Shown: piece by piece, positions 26,201 to 33,944 of the stretch | Position numbering within the stretch: the stretch's first letter is position 1 | Layout: each line of letters starts with the position of its first letter | Assembly (NCBI RefSeq): GCF_964273065.1 | Contig: NZ_OZ186815.1 | Span: forward strand, 2,046,001-2,110,000 | DNA length: 64,000 bases | Origin: Nocardiopsis dassonvillei_B | GTDB taxonomy: Bacteria; Actinomycetota; Actinomycetes; Streptosporangiales; Streptosporangiaceae | Direction of reading: 5' to 3' | The notes under the pieces: model-generated | The model's database searches: none | What the model saw: the letters and a program-made list of their open reading frames with translations, nothing else | Told to the model about the DNA's origin: nothing | Translations under genes and position numbers: made by a program

Positions 26201-26425
26201 GCCGTCGTCTACGCGGAGGGCGGCTTTCCGCCCGACCGCGTCGACCAGGGCCGGGTGCTGGCCGTGTTCCCGCCCCGGCGGCTGGCCGCGGGCCAGCGGC
26301 TGTCCCTGCGGGTCCGCCCGCCCCGCCCCGCCGGACCCGCCTGGCTGGTGTGCCTGCCCCTGGCGGGCGACCTCCCGGACGGTACCCGGCTGTGCCAGCC
26401 CTCGGTGAAGGAGCTCCGCCTGTGA
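23255..26425 (+). CDS. Large helical and fibronectin type III protein of the Hsp70/GTPase operon
   Basis: 1056 residues from a GTG ~10 nt after GGGGAGGGG. Residues 1-395 are mostly helical: PADLFVRYGVGPELERRLA, AAVCTYWRGLQTRRRTLRRVL..., then TPR-like ADDQLRQARAAVAGLPADHGLAAQV and EEAARALAAACALAADD. From ~397 come FN3-like units: EVHARVEGRGAVVEWRPSPSLVGRIGYRVLRR...VRYTVAAVREG; SVHAGESEVTGSWRVPPEAV...EYYYRVRAVY; a third unit split by a ~200-residue Thr/Pro/Ala-rich repeat linker; and GLHARRFGDLVRLGWTWPEEA. No signal peptide, so these FN3 domains should work inside the cell, probably as a scaffold. Its stop overlaps the next start (GTGA). Confidence 0.8.
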   Translation: MPWDVRERRRYEDEVLAAARTGGPPADLFVRYGVGPELERRLAADPEAFAAHVAAVCTYWRGLQTRRRTLRRVLLDLVAAHERLAREGALTHGHFSRVREETARRALAEWSDLVDGLATSLVDRWALRAMAGSVGLPEAEAERLLRERGVRVVERLPELPVQPPVRTFRSLRDNLRTRGAVFSPEVVFGAGRLVGGFTVVDGFRLADGGVLDDAALDAAVARVQVEPLTEGKAAAESVLGVLRSCSSRAERDAVVLWEVAEDLRARPAEVGEAALARPWVRRGLAEPEAALLAAAVRRRPAGSERIARAEREVRDLLADDQLRQARAAVAGLPADHGLAAQVRERESRVEELSAQAEAALREGRDEEAARALAAACALAADDDGLRARLGEVPPLPPREVHARVEGRGAVVEWRPSPSLVGRIGYRVLRRVGRGGRQAPAGEVTGTEFIDPGLPVGAEVRYTVAAVREGRGASEPVVTDPVLLAPEVADLSVHAGESEVTGSWRVPPEAVRVEVVRGEGAPPRGGDGVRVVTDGMGFRDPDVRPDVEYYYRVRAVYLTSGGSARGSEGLVRRVVPGPPPPPVEDLLVVPDGEGGFTASWTPPRRGRVSLRAAAAPPPWPPGTRVSPAELAAHGVPLPAAAADAPRGRSAAVPEATPGTDAVGAPVPVREHRAGRPPAVAPATHVAPAPPAAGATPETETAADDRHADRPTATVSATCAEPATPGTGETPVTGAPPSGRRAGQAPAAAPATHTEPATPTAVPETEAAAHGQRTGRATAATSMTRTGSEPTGTGGIPEAGAPPSGRHADRTAGTPAAAPARPEREQVRVVLGPGPHHVVAVTSCGDQTVVGASVRVLSVPAVAGLHARRFGDLVRLGWTWPEEASAATVSWRPADPGDTGDTDGGGTLCERTRYEAGGGFEAPMGPGPVRVTVRAVVGGTPGPPAVLTVPGEAVLAYHVAPAGLLRRDRLVTVAAGTSCTSPRIAVVYAEGGFPPDRVDQGRVLAVFPPRRLAAGQRLSLRVRPPRPAGPAWLVCLPLAGDLPDGTRLCQPSVKELRL
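25250..25720 (+). repeat. Degenerate coding repeats in the FN3-protein linker
   Basis: Four loosely repeated blocks of about 40-45 residues, each with a [GR]RxxG/D xxxAxAPATHxxPATP-like core and GAPPSGR words (the GAGCGCCCCCGAGCGGACGGC DNA phrase occurs twice, at ~25450 and ~25650). They are Thr/Pro/Ala-rich and predicted disordered. Confidence 0.55.
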
Positions 26426-27624
26426 TCGCGCTCGACCGGCTGCGTCCCGTCCGCGGCGACCGCCTGGTGTGCCCCTACTGCTACACCCGGTTCACCGAAC
26501 GCCTCATCCTGTTCCGGTGCAGCGGCCGCCCGGGCACCGGCGGCAGGCAGTGCGCCCCCGTCGAGGACGCCGCGGTCCGTGCCCACCTGGGCCGCCGCGA
26601 GCGCCTGCCGCCGGTGTTCGCCGACGACGGGCGCCGCCCCCGCGCGGTGTGCCCCGACTGCGGGGCGCCCACCGGCACCCGGGTCTGCGTCACCTGCCAC
26701 GCCCGGCTGCCGGTGAACTTCGGCCGCATCCCCGGCCGCCTCATAGCCCTGGTCGGCGCCCGCGAGTCCGGCAAGACGGTGTTCATGACCGTGCTCATCC
26801 ACGAGCTGATGCACCGGGTCGGCGCGCGCTTCCAGGCCTCGGTCGGCGGCTCCGACGACCACACCCGGCACCGGTTCCACACCGACTACGAGGCGCCGCT
26901 GTACGACGAGGCCCGCCTGCTGGCCGCCACCCGCCGCACCGGGGCGGCCCGCGAGCCCCTGGTGTTCCGGTTCACGACCCGCCGGCGCGGCCCGTGGGGC
27001 CGCCGCCCCCGGCACACGCTGCTGTCGTTCTTCGACACCGCGGGGGAGGACCTCACCACCCAGGAGAGCGTGGAGACCAATCTGCGCTACCTCGAGAACG
27101 CCGACGGGATCATCCTGCTGCTGGACCCGCTGCGGATGCGGGGCGCCCGTGCCGAGGCCGCCCCCGGCACGCCGCTGCCGCCCGAACACGCCGGGCACCC
27201 GCCGCTGGACATGCTGAGCCGGGTCACCGACCTGCTGCTGCGCCGGACCGACTCGCCCTCCCGGCTCATCCCCGTTCCGATGGCGGTATGCCTGACCAAG
27301 CTCGACGTGTTCCACGACGCGCTCGACCCGGGCTCGCCGCTGCGCCGCCCCCAGCCGGACGCCCCCTACTTCGACGGGTCGGACAGCCGTGACGTGCACG
27401 CCCAGATCCGGCGGCTGCTGCACCGCTGGGACGGCGGCCGCATCGACGCGCACATCACCAACCACTACGCCGACGCCCGCTACTTCGGGGTGTCGGCGCT
27501 CGGGCACGCGCCCGACGCCGAGCAGCGCCTGCAGGGCGGGGTGCGGCCCTACCGGGTCGCCGACCCGTTCCTGTGGATGCTCGGCGGTTTCGGTGTCGTC
27601 CCGTCCCGCGAGGGGCGGTCCTGA
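26422..27624 (+). CDS. Zinc-ribbon TRAFAC-like GTPase (double-GTPase type)
   Basis: 400 residues; start GTG overlaps the upstream TGA. N-terminal zinc-binding Cys clusters: CPYCY (17-20), CPDCG, and CVTCHARLP just before the NTPase. P-loop GARESGKTVF (~112), Walker B/G3 SFFDTAGEDLT, hydrophobic IILLLDPLRM, and G4 CLTKLDVF (~291; TKxD in place of NKxD, which gives guanine specificity). The strands match the double-GTPase family of bacterial conflict systems (name recalled from Pfam). Probably nucleotide-switched and paired with the membrane-anchored GTPase two genes downstream. Confidence 0.8.
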   Translation: MIALDRLRPVRGDRLVCPYCYTRFTERLILFRCSGRPGTGGRQCAPVEDAAVRAHLGRRERLPPVFADDGRRPRAVCPDCGAPTGTRVCVTCHARLPVNFGRIPGRLIALVGARESGKTVFMTVLIHELMHRVGARFQASVGGSDDHTRHRFHTDYEAPLYDEARLLAATRRTGAAREPLVFRFTTRRRGPWGRRPRHTLLSFFDTAGEDLTTQESVETNLRYLENADGIILLLDPLRMRGARAEAAPGTPLPPEHAGHPPLDMLSRVTDLLLRRTDSPSRLIPVPMAVCLTKLDVFHDALDPGSPLRRPQPDAPYFDGSDSRDVHAQIRRLLHRWDGGRIDAHITNHYADARYFGVSALGHAPDAEQRLQGGVRPYRVADPFLWMLGGFGVVPSREGRS

Positions 27625-27627
27625 ACC

Positions 27628-30150
27628 GTGGCGGTCACCGTCCCGGACGAGCGGAGGTCCCGGCCGATGGGTTTCGCGCAGCTCTACTACACCTCGTGCG
27701 AGCACGGGCTGTCGGGGTACGCGGGCTACCAGTTCAACGCGGCGACGCCGGGTGTGGACCAGCGGGTGCTGCGGGAGGTGGAGCGGTTCACCGTGTACGA
27801 GCCGCCCGGCGGACGGGTGGAGGAGCACCCGGTGAACCTGTGCTACTCCCCCGACCTGGGCGGATACCCGGTTGTGAGCCGGATCGTGTCCTGCGGGCCG
27901 GACCCGTCGGGCCGGCCCGGGAACTACTTCGCGCACAGCCTGGTGGGGGCGGGCGGGCCGCTGGCGGCGGAGCTGTGGGACGCCGAGTTCTGGACGTCGG
28001 CGCCGGTGGCCGACCCGGACCTGCCGGTGCTGGAGGTGCCCGGCGGCCCGCTGGGGCGGGACCGCACCGGGGCCTGGGTGCGCCGCCACCCGCCGGAGCT
28101 GGTGGTTCGGCTGCTGGCGGCGGTGGACGCCGCGGTCGGCGGGGACCGCCCGGTGGTGCTGGTCGCCGACAGTGCGACGGTGGCGCACTGGGTGGCGGCG
28201 CTGGCACACCTGCTGCCGCCGGACCGGGCCCGGGGCATGGCGTTCGCGACCTACAGCGCCGACCCGCAGGAGACGTTCGCCCACGTGCTGGGGGTGCCGC
28301 CGGGAGGCGACCTGGAGCCGCTGCGGGGCCGGTTCACGGTGGTGGACCCCGTGGTGGGCGCGGTGGACGCGCTGCCCGAGCCGCCGCCCGCGGCCCGGGC
28401 GGCGGCCGCCCGGGCGGTGGCGGCGGGCACGGCGGGGGCCGAGGGACTGTGGCGGGCGGCCGAACGGTACGCGGGCGGCCGGGAGGCGTCGCTGGCGGAA
28501 TGGTTCCCGGTGCTGGCCGCCGCCGACCTGCTCACGGGCACCGCCGGGACCGGCCCCGCGGGAGGCGGGCCGGCGGTGGAGCTCCGGGCGGTGCGCACCT
28601 GGCTCCCGGCGGCGGTGGAGTGGCTGCCCGCGGCGGACGCCGCGGCGCTGGCGGGCCGGGTGGTGGACGAAGGCCCGGCGGACGACCGCGTCCTGTCCGA
28701 CCTGCAGCGGGTGGCGCACCGCACGGGCTCCCCCGGGCTGATCGGCCGGATGGACCGGCTGCTGGTCCACCGCTGCCTGGACGGGATCGTGGCGGGGGCG
28801 GCGGCGCCGGTGGCGCTGCCGATGCGTTCCGAACCGGTGCGGGAGGCGGCCCGGGAGCGGATCGCGGACCTGCTGTCGGTGCCGTTCCCCGAACCCGGTG
28901 ACCGGGCGTCCGGCGCCCAGGGGTGGACACCGCCGGAGCGGGCGGTGGAGCTGCTGCGCTGGGCCCGCGCCTGCGGTCTCGTGCCGTCCGCGCTGGCGCT
29001 GGAGCGGTACGGGCGGGGGGTGGTGGGCCCGCTGTTGGCGGCGGCCCCGCCGCAGGAGGCCCTCGACCCGGCGGTGGCGGCCCTGCTCGCCGGTCACCCG
29101 GAGGTGCGGCGCGGGGCGGCGGTCCGGCTGTCCGGCCTGCCCCGGGCCCGGCTGGGCGTGCTGGCGTCCGGGCCGGTGGGCGCGCTGTTCACCGGGGACC
29201 GTGACGGCGGTGCGCTGCTGTGCGAGCTGCGGCGGCTGGGCCTGGACCGCCGTGAGGACCCCGCCCGGCTGCTGGCGGGCGTGGTGGGGATCCGCGCCGC
29301 GGGCAGGGCCGCGGGCGCCCCCGGGGCGGCGGTGCACGACGTGGACGCGTCGCTGCTGACGGAGGTGTGGGGGCACGGCCACGGGCCCCGGGCCGCGCTG
29401 CGCACGCTGCGGGCGCTGGGGCCGGAGGTGCTGACGGCTCCGGACGTGGCGGAGTGGTTGTGCGCGCCCCTGGTCGCCGCTCCCCCGGTGGGCGCCGAGC
29501 CCGCCTGGCACGCCCTCGCCGAGGAGGTGGCCGGGCACCCGCTGTGCGGCGTCGTCCCGGAGGAGGCGGTACAGGTGCTCGGGGACCGTGAGGCGCTGGG
29601 CACGGCCCTGGCCGCCTGGTCGCCGGCGCTGGACTCGGGTACGGTGCCCGGTCCCGTGCAGGGCGACGGCCACAGGCCGGGTACCGGTCCGGCCCTCCGG
29701 CCCGGTGATCCCGCCGCCGGGCTGTGGTCCCTGCTGGCCCGGGCGCACCCCGCGGCCGCCGACGTGTTCCTGCGGGCGGTGGCCGCCCTGCTTCTGGACC
29801 GGTGGACGCCCCGGACGGCGGCGCGGGTACTGCGTGAGTGTCCGGCGCAGGTGTTCGTCGCCTACCGGGAGACCGCAGCCCACCGGCTGTGCGACGACCC
29901 GCCGGACACCGGCACCGCGGCCCGCGTGTACCTGGCGGCGGTGCGTCCCGAGCTCGGCGCGGAGCGGGCGGCGACCGTGGAGCGGGAGGTGCTCCTCCCC
30001 GCCCTGGCCTGCTGGGGACGGCGCGACACCGCACGGGTGCGGCGGCTGCTGCCGCGGGAGGAGGCTCCCGGGTTCGGCACGTGGGTACGGCGGCACCGGT
30101 CCCGGCGCCGCCTGTTCGGGGCCCGGGGAGGTGGCCGGGATGAGCGGTGA
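27628..30150 (+). CDS. GTPase-associated protein 1 (GAP1-N2 type)
   Basis: 840 residues from GTG; an ATG at 27667 after GGAGG would give 827 and starts at the family's conserved opening. That opening, FAQLYYTSCEHGLSGYAGYQFNAATPGV, then FTVYEPPGG, HPVNLCYSPD, GNYFAHSLVG and ELWDAEFWTS, is the GAP1-N2 signature as I recall it. A middle part follows with VVLVADSATVAHWVAALAHLLPPDRARGMAFATYSADP (~165-215), then a long Ala/Leu/Arg-rich helical C-terminus with HEAT-like regularity. These proteins accompany TRAFAC GTPases in predicted conflict operons; the biochemical role is unknown. It overlaps the next gene by 11 nt. Confidence 0.82.
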   Translation: MAVTVPDERRSRPMGFAQLYYTSCEHGLSGYAGYQFNAATPGVDQRVLREVERFTVYEPPGGRVEEHPVNLCYSPDLGGYPVVSRIVSCGPDPSGRPGNYFAHSLVGAGGPLAAELWDAEFWTSAPVADPDLPVLEVPGGPLGRDRTGAWVRRHPPELVVRLLAAVDAAVGGDRPVVLVADSATVAHWVAALAHLLPPDRARGMAFATYSADPQETFAHVLGVPPGGDLEPLRGRFTVVDPVVGAVDALPEPPPAARAAAARAVAAGTAGAEGLWRAAERYAGGREASLAEWFPVLAAADLLTGTAGTGPAGGGPAVELRAVRTWLPAAVEWLPAADAAALAGRVVDEGPADDRVLSDLQRVAHRTGSPGLIGRMDRLLVHRCLDGIVAGAAAPVALPMRSEPVREAARERIADLLSVPFPEPGDRASGAQGWTPPERAVELLRWARACGLVPSALALERYGRGVVGPLLAAAPPQEALDPAVAALLAGHPEVRRGAAVRLSGLPRARLGVLASGPVGALFTGDRDGGALLCELRRLGLDRREDPARLLAGVVGIRAAGRAAGAPGAAVHDVDASLLTEVWGHGHGPRAALRTLRALGPEVLTAPDVAEWLCAPLVAAPPVGAEPAWHALAEEVAGHPLCGVVPEEAVQVLGDREALGTALAAWSPALDSGTVPGPVQGDGHRPGTGPALRPGDPAAGLWSLLARAHPAAADVFLRAVAALLLDRWTPRTAARVLRECPAQVFVAYRETAAHRLCDDPPDTGTAARVYLAAVRPELGAERAATVEREVLLPALACWGRRDTARVRRLLPREEAPGFGTWVRRHRSRRRLFGARGGGRDER

Positions 30151-31660
30151 CCGCGGGCGCGACGACGGGGCGGCCCGGCCCGGAGGCGTCCTCATCGGCG
30201 TCCTGGCACTGGTCGCGGCGGGCGCCGCGGCCGTGGCGTTCCGCTGGTGGATCCTGGCGGCGGCGGTCAGCCTGCTGGTCGGGGCCGGGGCGCTGGCCGC
30301 GGTGGCCGGACTGTCCGTGCTCACCTGGCTGTACCTGCGCGAGGTGCACCGGATCATGTTCGGCGGCGGCCATCCCGCCGGGCCCGGCTCCGAGGGGCGC
30401 GAGGAGCCCGCCCACCGGGGCTACCACGGCGGCCCGGCCTGGTGGGACCTGTGCGCCGCGGTGCGGCACACCTGGCGGGTGTCCGCCCTGTGGGGGGCGC
30501 TGCTGCTCCCCCACGTCGCCGCCCACGCCCTGATCGTGGGCGTCTACCTGGCGGCCGCCTGGGCCCTGGCGGGGGCGCTGCGGCTGGTGGACACCGGGCT
30601 GCGGGTGGTGCGCCGGATCCGCATGGTGTGCCCCGAGTGCTACCGGCGGCTGCCCTACCCCGCCTACCTGTGCGGCCGCTGCGGGCGGCGGCACGACACG
30701 GTCCGGCCGGGGGCGCACGGCCTGCTGCGGCGGCGCTGCCTCTGCGACCGCACCCTGCCGACGCTGATCCTGCTGGGCGCCGCCGACCTGGAGACGCTGT
30801 GCCCGTACTGCGACCGGCCGCTGGAGCACCGGCCGGGGGAGGCGCGCGAGTTCCTGCTGCCGCTGTTCGGCGGCACGGGGGCGGGCAAGACCCGGCTGGC
30901 GGCCGGGCTGCACCTGGCCCTGGGACAGGCGGCCCGGCACGGGTCGGACTCCTACCTCGAACCGCTGGGCGAGGAGGCGGCGCGGCTCTCCCGGGAGGGC
31001 GAGCGGGTGCTGGCCCCCGACCACCGCACCCGGCCGACCCCGCCGGGCCGCAAGGTGCGCGCGGCGACGGCGCGGCTGGGCGCGGGTCGGCGCTCCCTGG
31101 TCCTCCAGGTGTTCGACGCCGCCGGGGAGCGGTTCAACCGCTCCACCACCGCCGAGGAGCTGGCGTACCTGTGCGAGGCGTCCACGTTCGTGCTGGTGGT
31201 GGACCCGCTGGGAATACCGGCGGTGTGGCGCTGCCTGACCGCCGACGAACGCGCCCGACTGGCCGGGGCGCGTTCGCACACCCGCGACCCGGAACTGGCC
31301 TACGGGGCGGTGAGCGACGAGGTCCAGCGGTACCGGCGGGCACCGGGACGCGGCCCGGCCGGCCGGCTGGCGGTGGTGGTCACCCGCGGTGACCTGGTGC
31401 GGGGCACCTCCGTGGACCCGGGCGCGGTCCCGGTCCGGGAGTGGGCCGAGCACCGCCTGGGGCTGGGGAACCTGCTGGCCCGGGCGGAGGCGGACTTCGG
31501 GTCGGTGCGGGTGTTCCTGACCTCGGCGGTGGTCGGCCCCGACGGGCGGGCCGACCCGAGCCTGCACGCGCTGTCGGCCTGGCTGCTGCGGACCCAGGGG
31601 CGGGCGTTCGCCGCGCTGGCGTCCGGCCCGGTGGCCGCCCCCACGGGGGGTGCGCGGTGA
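30140..31660 (+). CDS. Membrane-anchored zinc-ribbon GTPase (double-GTPase 2 type)
   Basis: 506 residues; ATG lies within the end of the GAP1 gene and is preceded by GGGGAGGTGG. Two hydrophobic helices near the N-terminus (GVLIGVLALVAAGAAAVAF, WWILAAAVSLLVGAGALAAVAG), a third stretch at ~115-150 (ALLLPHVAAHALIVGVYLAAAWAL), then paired zinc knuckles CPECYRRLP/CGRCGRRH and CPYCDRP. GTPase: P-loop FGGTGAGKTRL (~243), G3 VFDAAGERFN (~324), hydrophobic VLVVDPLG, and G4-like VVTRGDL (~415). This layout matches DO-GTPase2 as I recall it. It would place the GTPase on the inner membrane face. GTGA overlap leads into a 54-residue membrane peptide. Confidence 0.82.
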   Translation: MSGDRGRDDGAARPGGVLIGVLALVAAGAAAVAFRWWILAAAVSLLVGAGALAAVAGLSVLTWLYLREVHRIMFGGGHPAGPGSEGREEPAHRGYHGGPAWWDLCAAVRHTWRVSALWGALLLPHVAAHALIVGVYLAAAWALAGALRLVDTGLRVVRRIRMVCPECYRRLPYPAYLCGRCGRRHDTVRPGAHGLLRRRCLCDRTLPTLILLGAADLETLCPYCDRPLEHRPGEAREFLLPLFGGTGAGKTRLAAGLHLALGQAARHGSDSYLEPLGEEAARLSREGERVLAPDHRTRPTPPGRKVRAATARLGAGRRSLVLQVFDAAGERFNRSTTAEELAYLCEASTFVLVVDPLGIPAVWRCLTADERARLAGARSHTRDPELAYGAVSDEVQRYRRAPGRGPAGRLAVVVTRGDLVRGTSVDPGAVPVREWAEHRLGLGNLLARAEADFGSVRVFLTSAVVGPDGRADPSLHALSAWLLRTQGRAFAALASGPVAAPTGGAR

Positions 31661-31821
31661 GCCCGCCCCCGCGCGGCCACCGGGTGGCGCGCCGCTCCAT
31701 CGCTCTCGCCGTGTACGTGCTGGCCGTGGCCCTCACCCTGGCGCTGGCCGCGGCGCTCCTGCGCGAGGGGGCCGAGATGATCCGCCTCACCTGGGAGTAC
31801 GCCGCCCACCGCTCCGGCTGA
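31657..31821 (+). CDS. 54-residue single-span membrane protein ending the operon
   Basis: GTG overlaps the stop of the GTPase gene (GTGA). Basic N-terminus (PPPRGHRVARRS), one strong helix IALAVYVLAVALTLALAAALL and a short amphipathic tail REGAEMIRLTWEYAAHRSG. One-span peptides with this layout can act as effectors or regulators of membrane partners; here the role is unknown. The tight coupling makes it a genuine operon member. Confidence 0.65.
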   Translation: MSPPPRGHRVARRSIALAVYVLAVALTLALAAALLREGAEMIRLTWEYAAHRSG

Positions 31822-31928
31822 TCCGGGCGCGTCCACCGCTCCGCCATCGCAGCCCCGGGTGCGCGGGACCGCGGCCGGTCCGGGATCATGGGGCGGTACC
31901 GGACCGCAGTCACCAGGAGGAACACCGT

Positions 31929-32231
31929 ATGGCCGTCTACGCCGTCACCTACACCTACGCGGAGGACAGCGACGCCGCTCGCGACGAGCACCGCCCCGCG
32001 CACCGCGAGTACCTGAACGGGCTCTCCGAGCAGGGCGTCAACCTGGTCTCGGGCCCGTTCGGCGCCCAGGACCCCGCCGGGGCGCTGCTGCTGTTCCGCG
32101 CCGGGTCCGCCGAGGAGGTCCGCTCCCTGGTCGAGAAGGACCCCTTCGTGCTGGCGGGTGTGGTCGCGGACTCGCAGGTCCGCGAATGGATCGCGGTGCT
32201 GGGCCCGCTGGCCGGGCACCTGGAGCCGTAG
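31929..32231 (+). CDS. YciI-family (YCII-related) protein
   Basis: 100 residues, full family length; ATG preceded by CCAGGAGGAAC. Blocks: AVYAVTYTYAEDSDAARDEHRPAHREYLNGLSEQGVNLVSGPF, GALLLFRAGSAEEVRSLVEKDPFVLAGVV and the closing VREWIAVLG. The His of the RPAHREYL motif and the Asp-Pro-Phe motif are typical. These small ferredoxin-like-fold proteins are thought to bind or turn over small metabolites. Separate from the upstream operon by ~107 bp. Confidence 0.9.
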   Translation: MAVYAVTYTYAEDSDAARDEHRPAHREYLNGLSEQGVNLVSGPFGAQDPAGALLLFRAGSAEEVRSLVEKDPFVLAGVVADSQVREWIAVLGPLAGHLEP

Positions 32232-32238
32232 GGAGGAT

Positions 32239-32274
32239 CCGGGGCGGCGGCGCGCCGGGGCGCCGCCGCCCCGG
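32239..32274. terminator. Shared terminator between convergent genes
   Basis: Perfect 15-bp arms CCGGGGCGGCGGCGC and GCGCCGCCGCCCCGG with a 6-nt loop, in the 52-bp gap between the YciI stop and the end of the leftward TAXI gene. It can act in both directions. Confidence 0.85.
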
Positions 32275-32283
32275 CGGCCCTTG

Positions 32284-33387
32284 TCAGAGCAGGCCCTGCT
32301 CCTCGTGGTAGCGCCGCGCCCCGGCGTGCGGGGTGTCCGGGTCGATCCCCGCCAGCGCGTTCTCCACCCGCACCCACTCCCCGTGCGCCGCCTCGGCCAG
32401 CCCCTCGTACATGGTCTTCACCAGCAGGTGGGCGAGTTCCCCGTCCAGCCCGGGAGAGGCGTAGAGGGTGTCCCACGCGCCCACCAGGGTGAGTTCCTCG
32501 TCCTGGCCGATATAGGTCTGCGCGTCGATGGTGACCGGGGAGTAGAAGGAGACCCCATCGGCCGCCTTCTCCGCGACTTCGCGTCCGAGGTCCAGAACGC
32601 GCACCTCGTATCCGAGGGAGTCGATGGTGTCCACCTCCCCCGCGGGCAGATCGTCCATGACCAGGTACGCGTCCGCCACGTTCTCCTCGAACAGGCCCCG
32701 GCCCAGGGGCGTGTCGCGGTCCTCGACGAACGCGACCCGGCCCGCCAGGCCGACCGCCTCCAGGACGAGGGTTCCGGCGAACCCGGTGTCCTCGGGATGG
32801 GCGCCGTCCCCCAAAGCGACGGTCCGGCCGCTCAGGTCGTCCAGGGTGCGGATGTCGGAGTCGGACGGGACCACGAAGTGGAGCGCTCCCGAGGGGCGGA
32901 CGTTGCCCAGGGACCGCACGTTCTCGATGCCCTCGACCGGCCCTGCCTCGGGCGTCCCGGTGACGGCACTCCGGTGGAGCACGTTCGAGGACATGAGCAC
33001 GTGGACCCGGTACGGCTGGTCCGGACGGACCCCCTCCACGTCGCCGAGCAGGGCGGCGAAGTCGACCGCGGGATCGCGCGCGGCGTCCACTTCGAAGGTG
33101 GCCTGCGCGATCTCCTCGCTCCACAGTTCGGCGAGCTTGCCGCTGATCCCCCGCGGATCTCCGTAGTGGTGATCCTGTGGCTGTACGTAACCGAGCACGT
33201 AGCCACCCGCGTAGGCGGGCGCCTCCGTCTCCGCCACCACCGGGGGCTCGGCCGCCGGGTCCCGCGAGAAGGGGTCCAGGTACACCAGGCCCGCTCCCAG
33301 GCCCACGGTCACCAGCGCGACACCGGTGACCAGGGGCTATTTGCGTGAACGACGGGGCTGCCGGGCCCCGCCGGGGGATGTGTTCAC
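32284..33387 (-). pseudogene. TAXI-type solute-binding protein gene with an in-frame amber codon at position 17
   Basis: The reading starts at GTG 33387 (RBS GAAAGGAC), runs NTSPGGARQPRRSRK, meets TAG at 33339-33337, then continues PLVTGVALVTVGLGAGLVYLDPF, an ideal N-terminal anchor after a basic stretch. A single G-to-A change from TGG (Trp) would explain the stop. Downstream 342+ residues are intact and TAXI-like: LGYVQPQDHHYGDPRG, SGALHFVVPSDSDIRTLDDLSGRTVALGDG, GLFEENVADAYLVMDDLPAG and the typical ending TPHAGARRYHEEQGLL. TAXI proteins bind carboxylates for TRAP transporters; no TRAP permease gene is adjacent. Restart at GTG 33312 would lose the basic leader and half of the helix. Sequencing error, true pseudogene or readthrough remain possible. 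Confidence 0.75.
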
Positions 33388-33499
33388 TCATGTCCTTTCA
33401 AGGACGAGATCTTCTGTTGTGCGGCGGGATCATATGCCCTTTCGGTTTCCTGTTCGCGAAACGGACGCCTTCCGCGACATGAACGCCTCCGCCCCGGGG

Positions 33500-33922
33500 T
33501 CACCCGGGGAGAAGGCCGCTGTCCTTCAGCCACCGGGGGTCGGGCTCGACCCTCTGGAGGATCTCCACGAACAGCCCCTGGGGCGCGGCGACCTGGAAGC
33601 GGTACTGCCCCCACGGCTCCCGGACCAGGGGCAGGACGATCTCCAGCCCGGCCTCGCGCAGGCGCTTCTCCTCCGCCTCCACGTCGGGGACGAGGAAGGC
33701 CACCAGGGCTCCGGCCACCGACCGGCCGCGCAGGCCCTCCGGGGAGGAGCCGTGGTCGCGGGCGACGAAGTCCAGTGAGAAGTTCCGGTGCCGCGGGTGC
33801 TGGGTGTTGACGTACCAGCCGATGTCGACGCCGAGTTCGAAGCCGAGGTGCTCGACGAACCAGTCGGCGGCGGCCCGGGGCTCGTCGCACAGGACGGCGG
33901 TACCGATGAGGTCCACATGCAT
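33500..33922 (-). CDS. VOC-family (glyoxalase-like) protein
   Basis: 140 residues from the ATG preceded by CCAAGGAG. Two beta-alpha-beta-beta-beta halves are visible: VDLIGTAVLCDEPRAAADWFVEHLGFELGVDIGWYVNTQHP...LDFVARDHG and ALVAFLVPDVEAEEKRLREAGLEIVLPLVREPWGQYRFQVAAPQGLFVEILQRV. The last motif carries the usual metal-binding Glu. The family covers dioxygenases, glyoxalases and antibiotic-binding proteins; substrate is unknown. Divergent from a TetR gene that probably regulates it. Confidence 0.9.
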   Translation of the reverse strand: MHVDLIGTAVLCDEPRAAADWFVEHLGFELGVDIGWYVNTQHPRHRNFSLDFVARDHGSSPEGLRGRSVAGALVAFLVPDVEAEEKRLREAGLEIVLPLVREPWGQYRFQVAAPQGLFVEILQRVEPDPRWLKDSGLLPG

Positions 33923-33944
33923 GGTGGCTCCTTGGGGTAGGCTG

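Noticed and set aside
26209..30357. 1382-codon open frame on the minus strand
   Set aside because: Antisense shadow of the two operon genes, rich in Arg/His/Gln/Pro; no RBS or domain.
31955..33391. 478-codon minus-strand frame starting MSEHIPRRGPAAP
   Set aside because: The ATG is one base from the true GTG start of the TAXI gene; beyond ~20 codons the frame is out of register and lacks family sequence.
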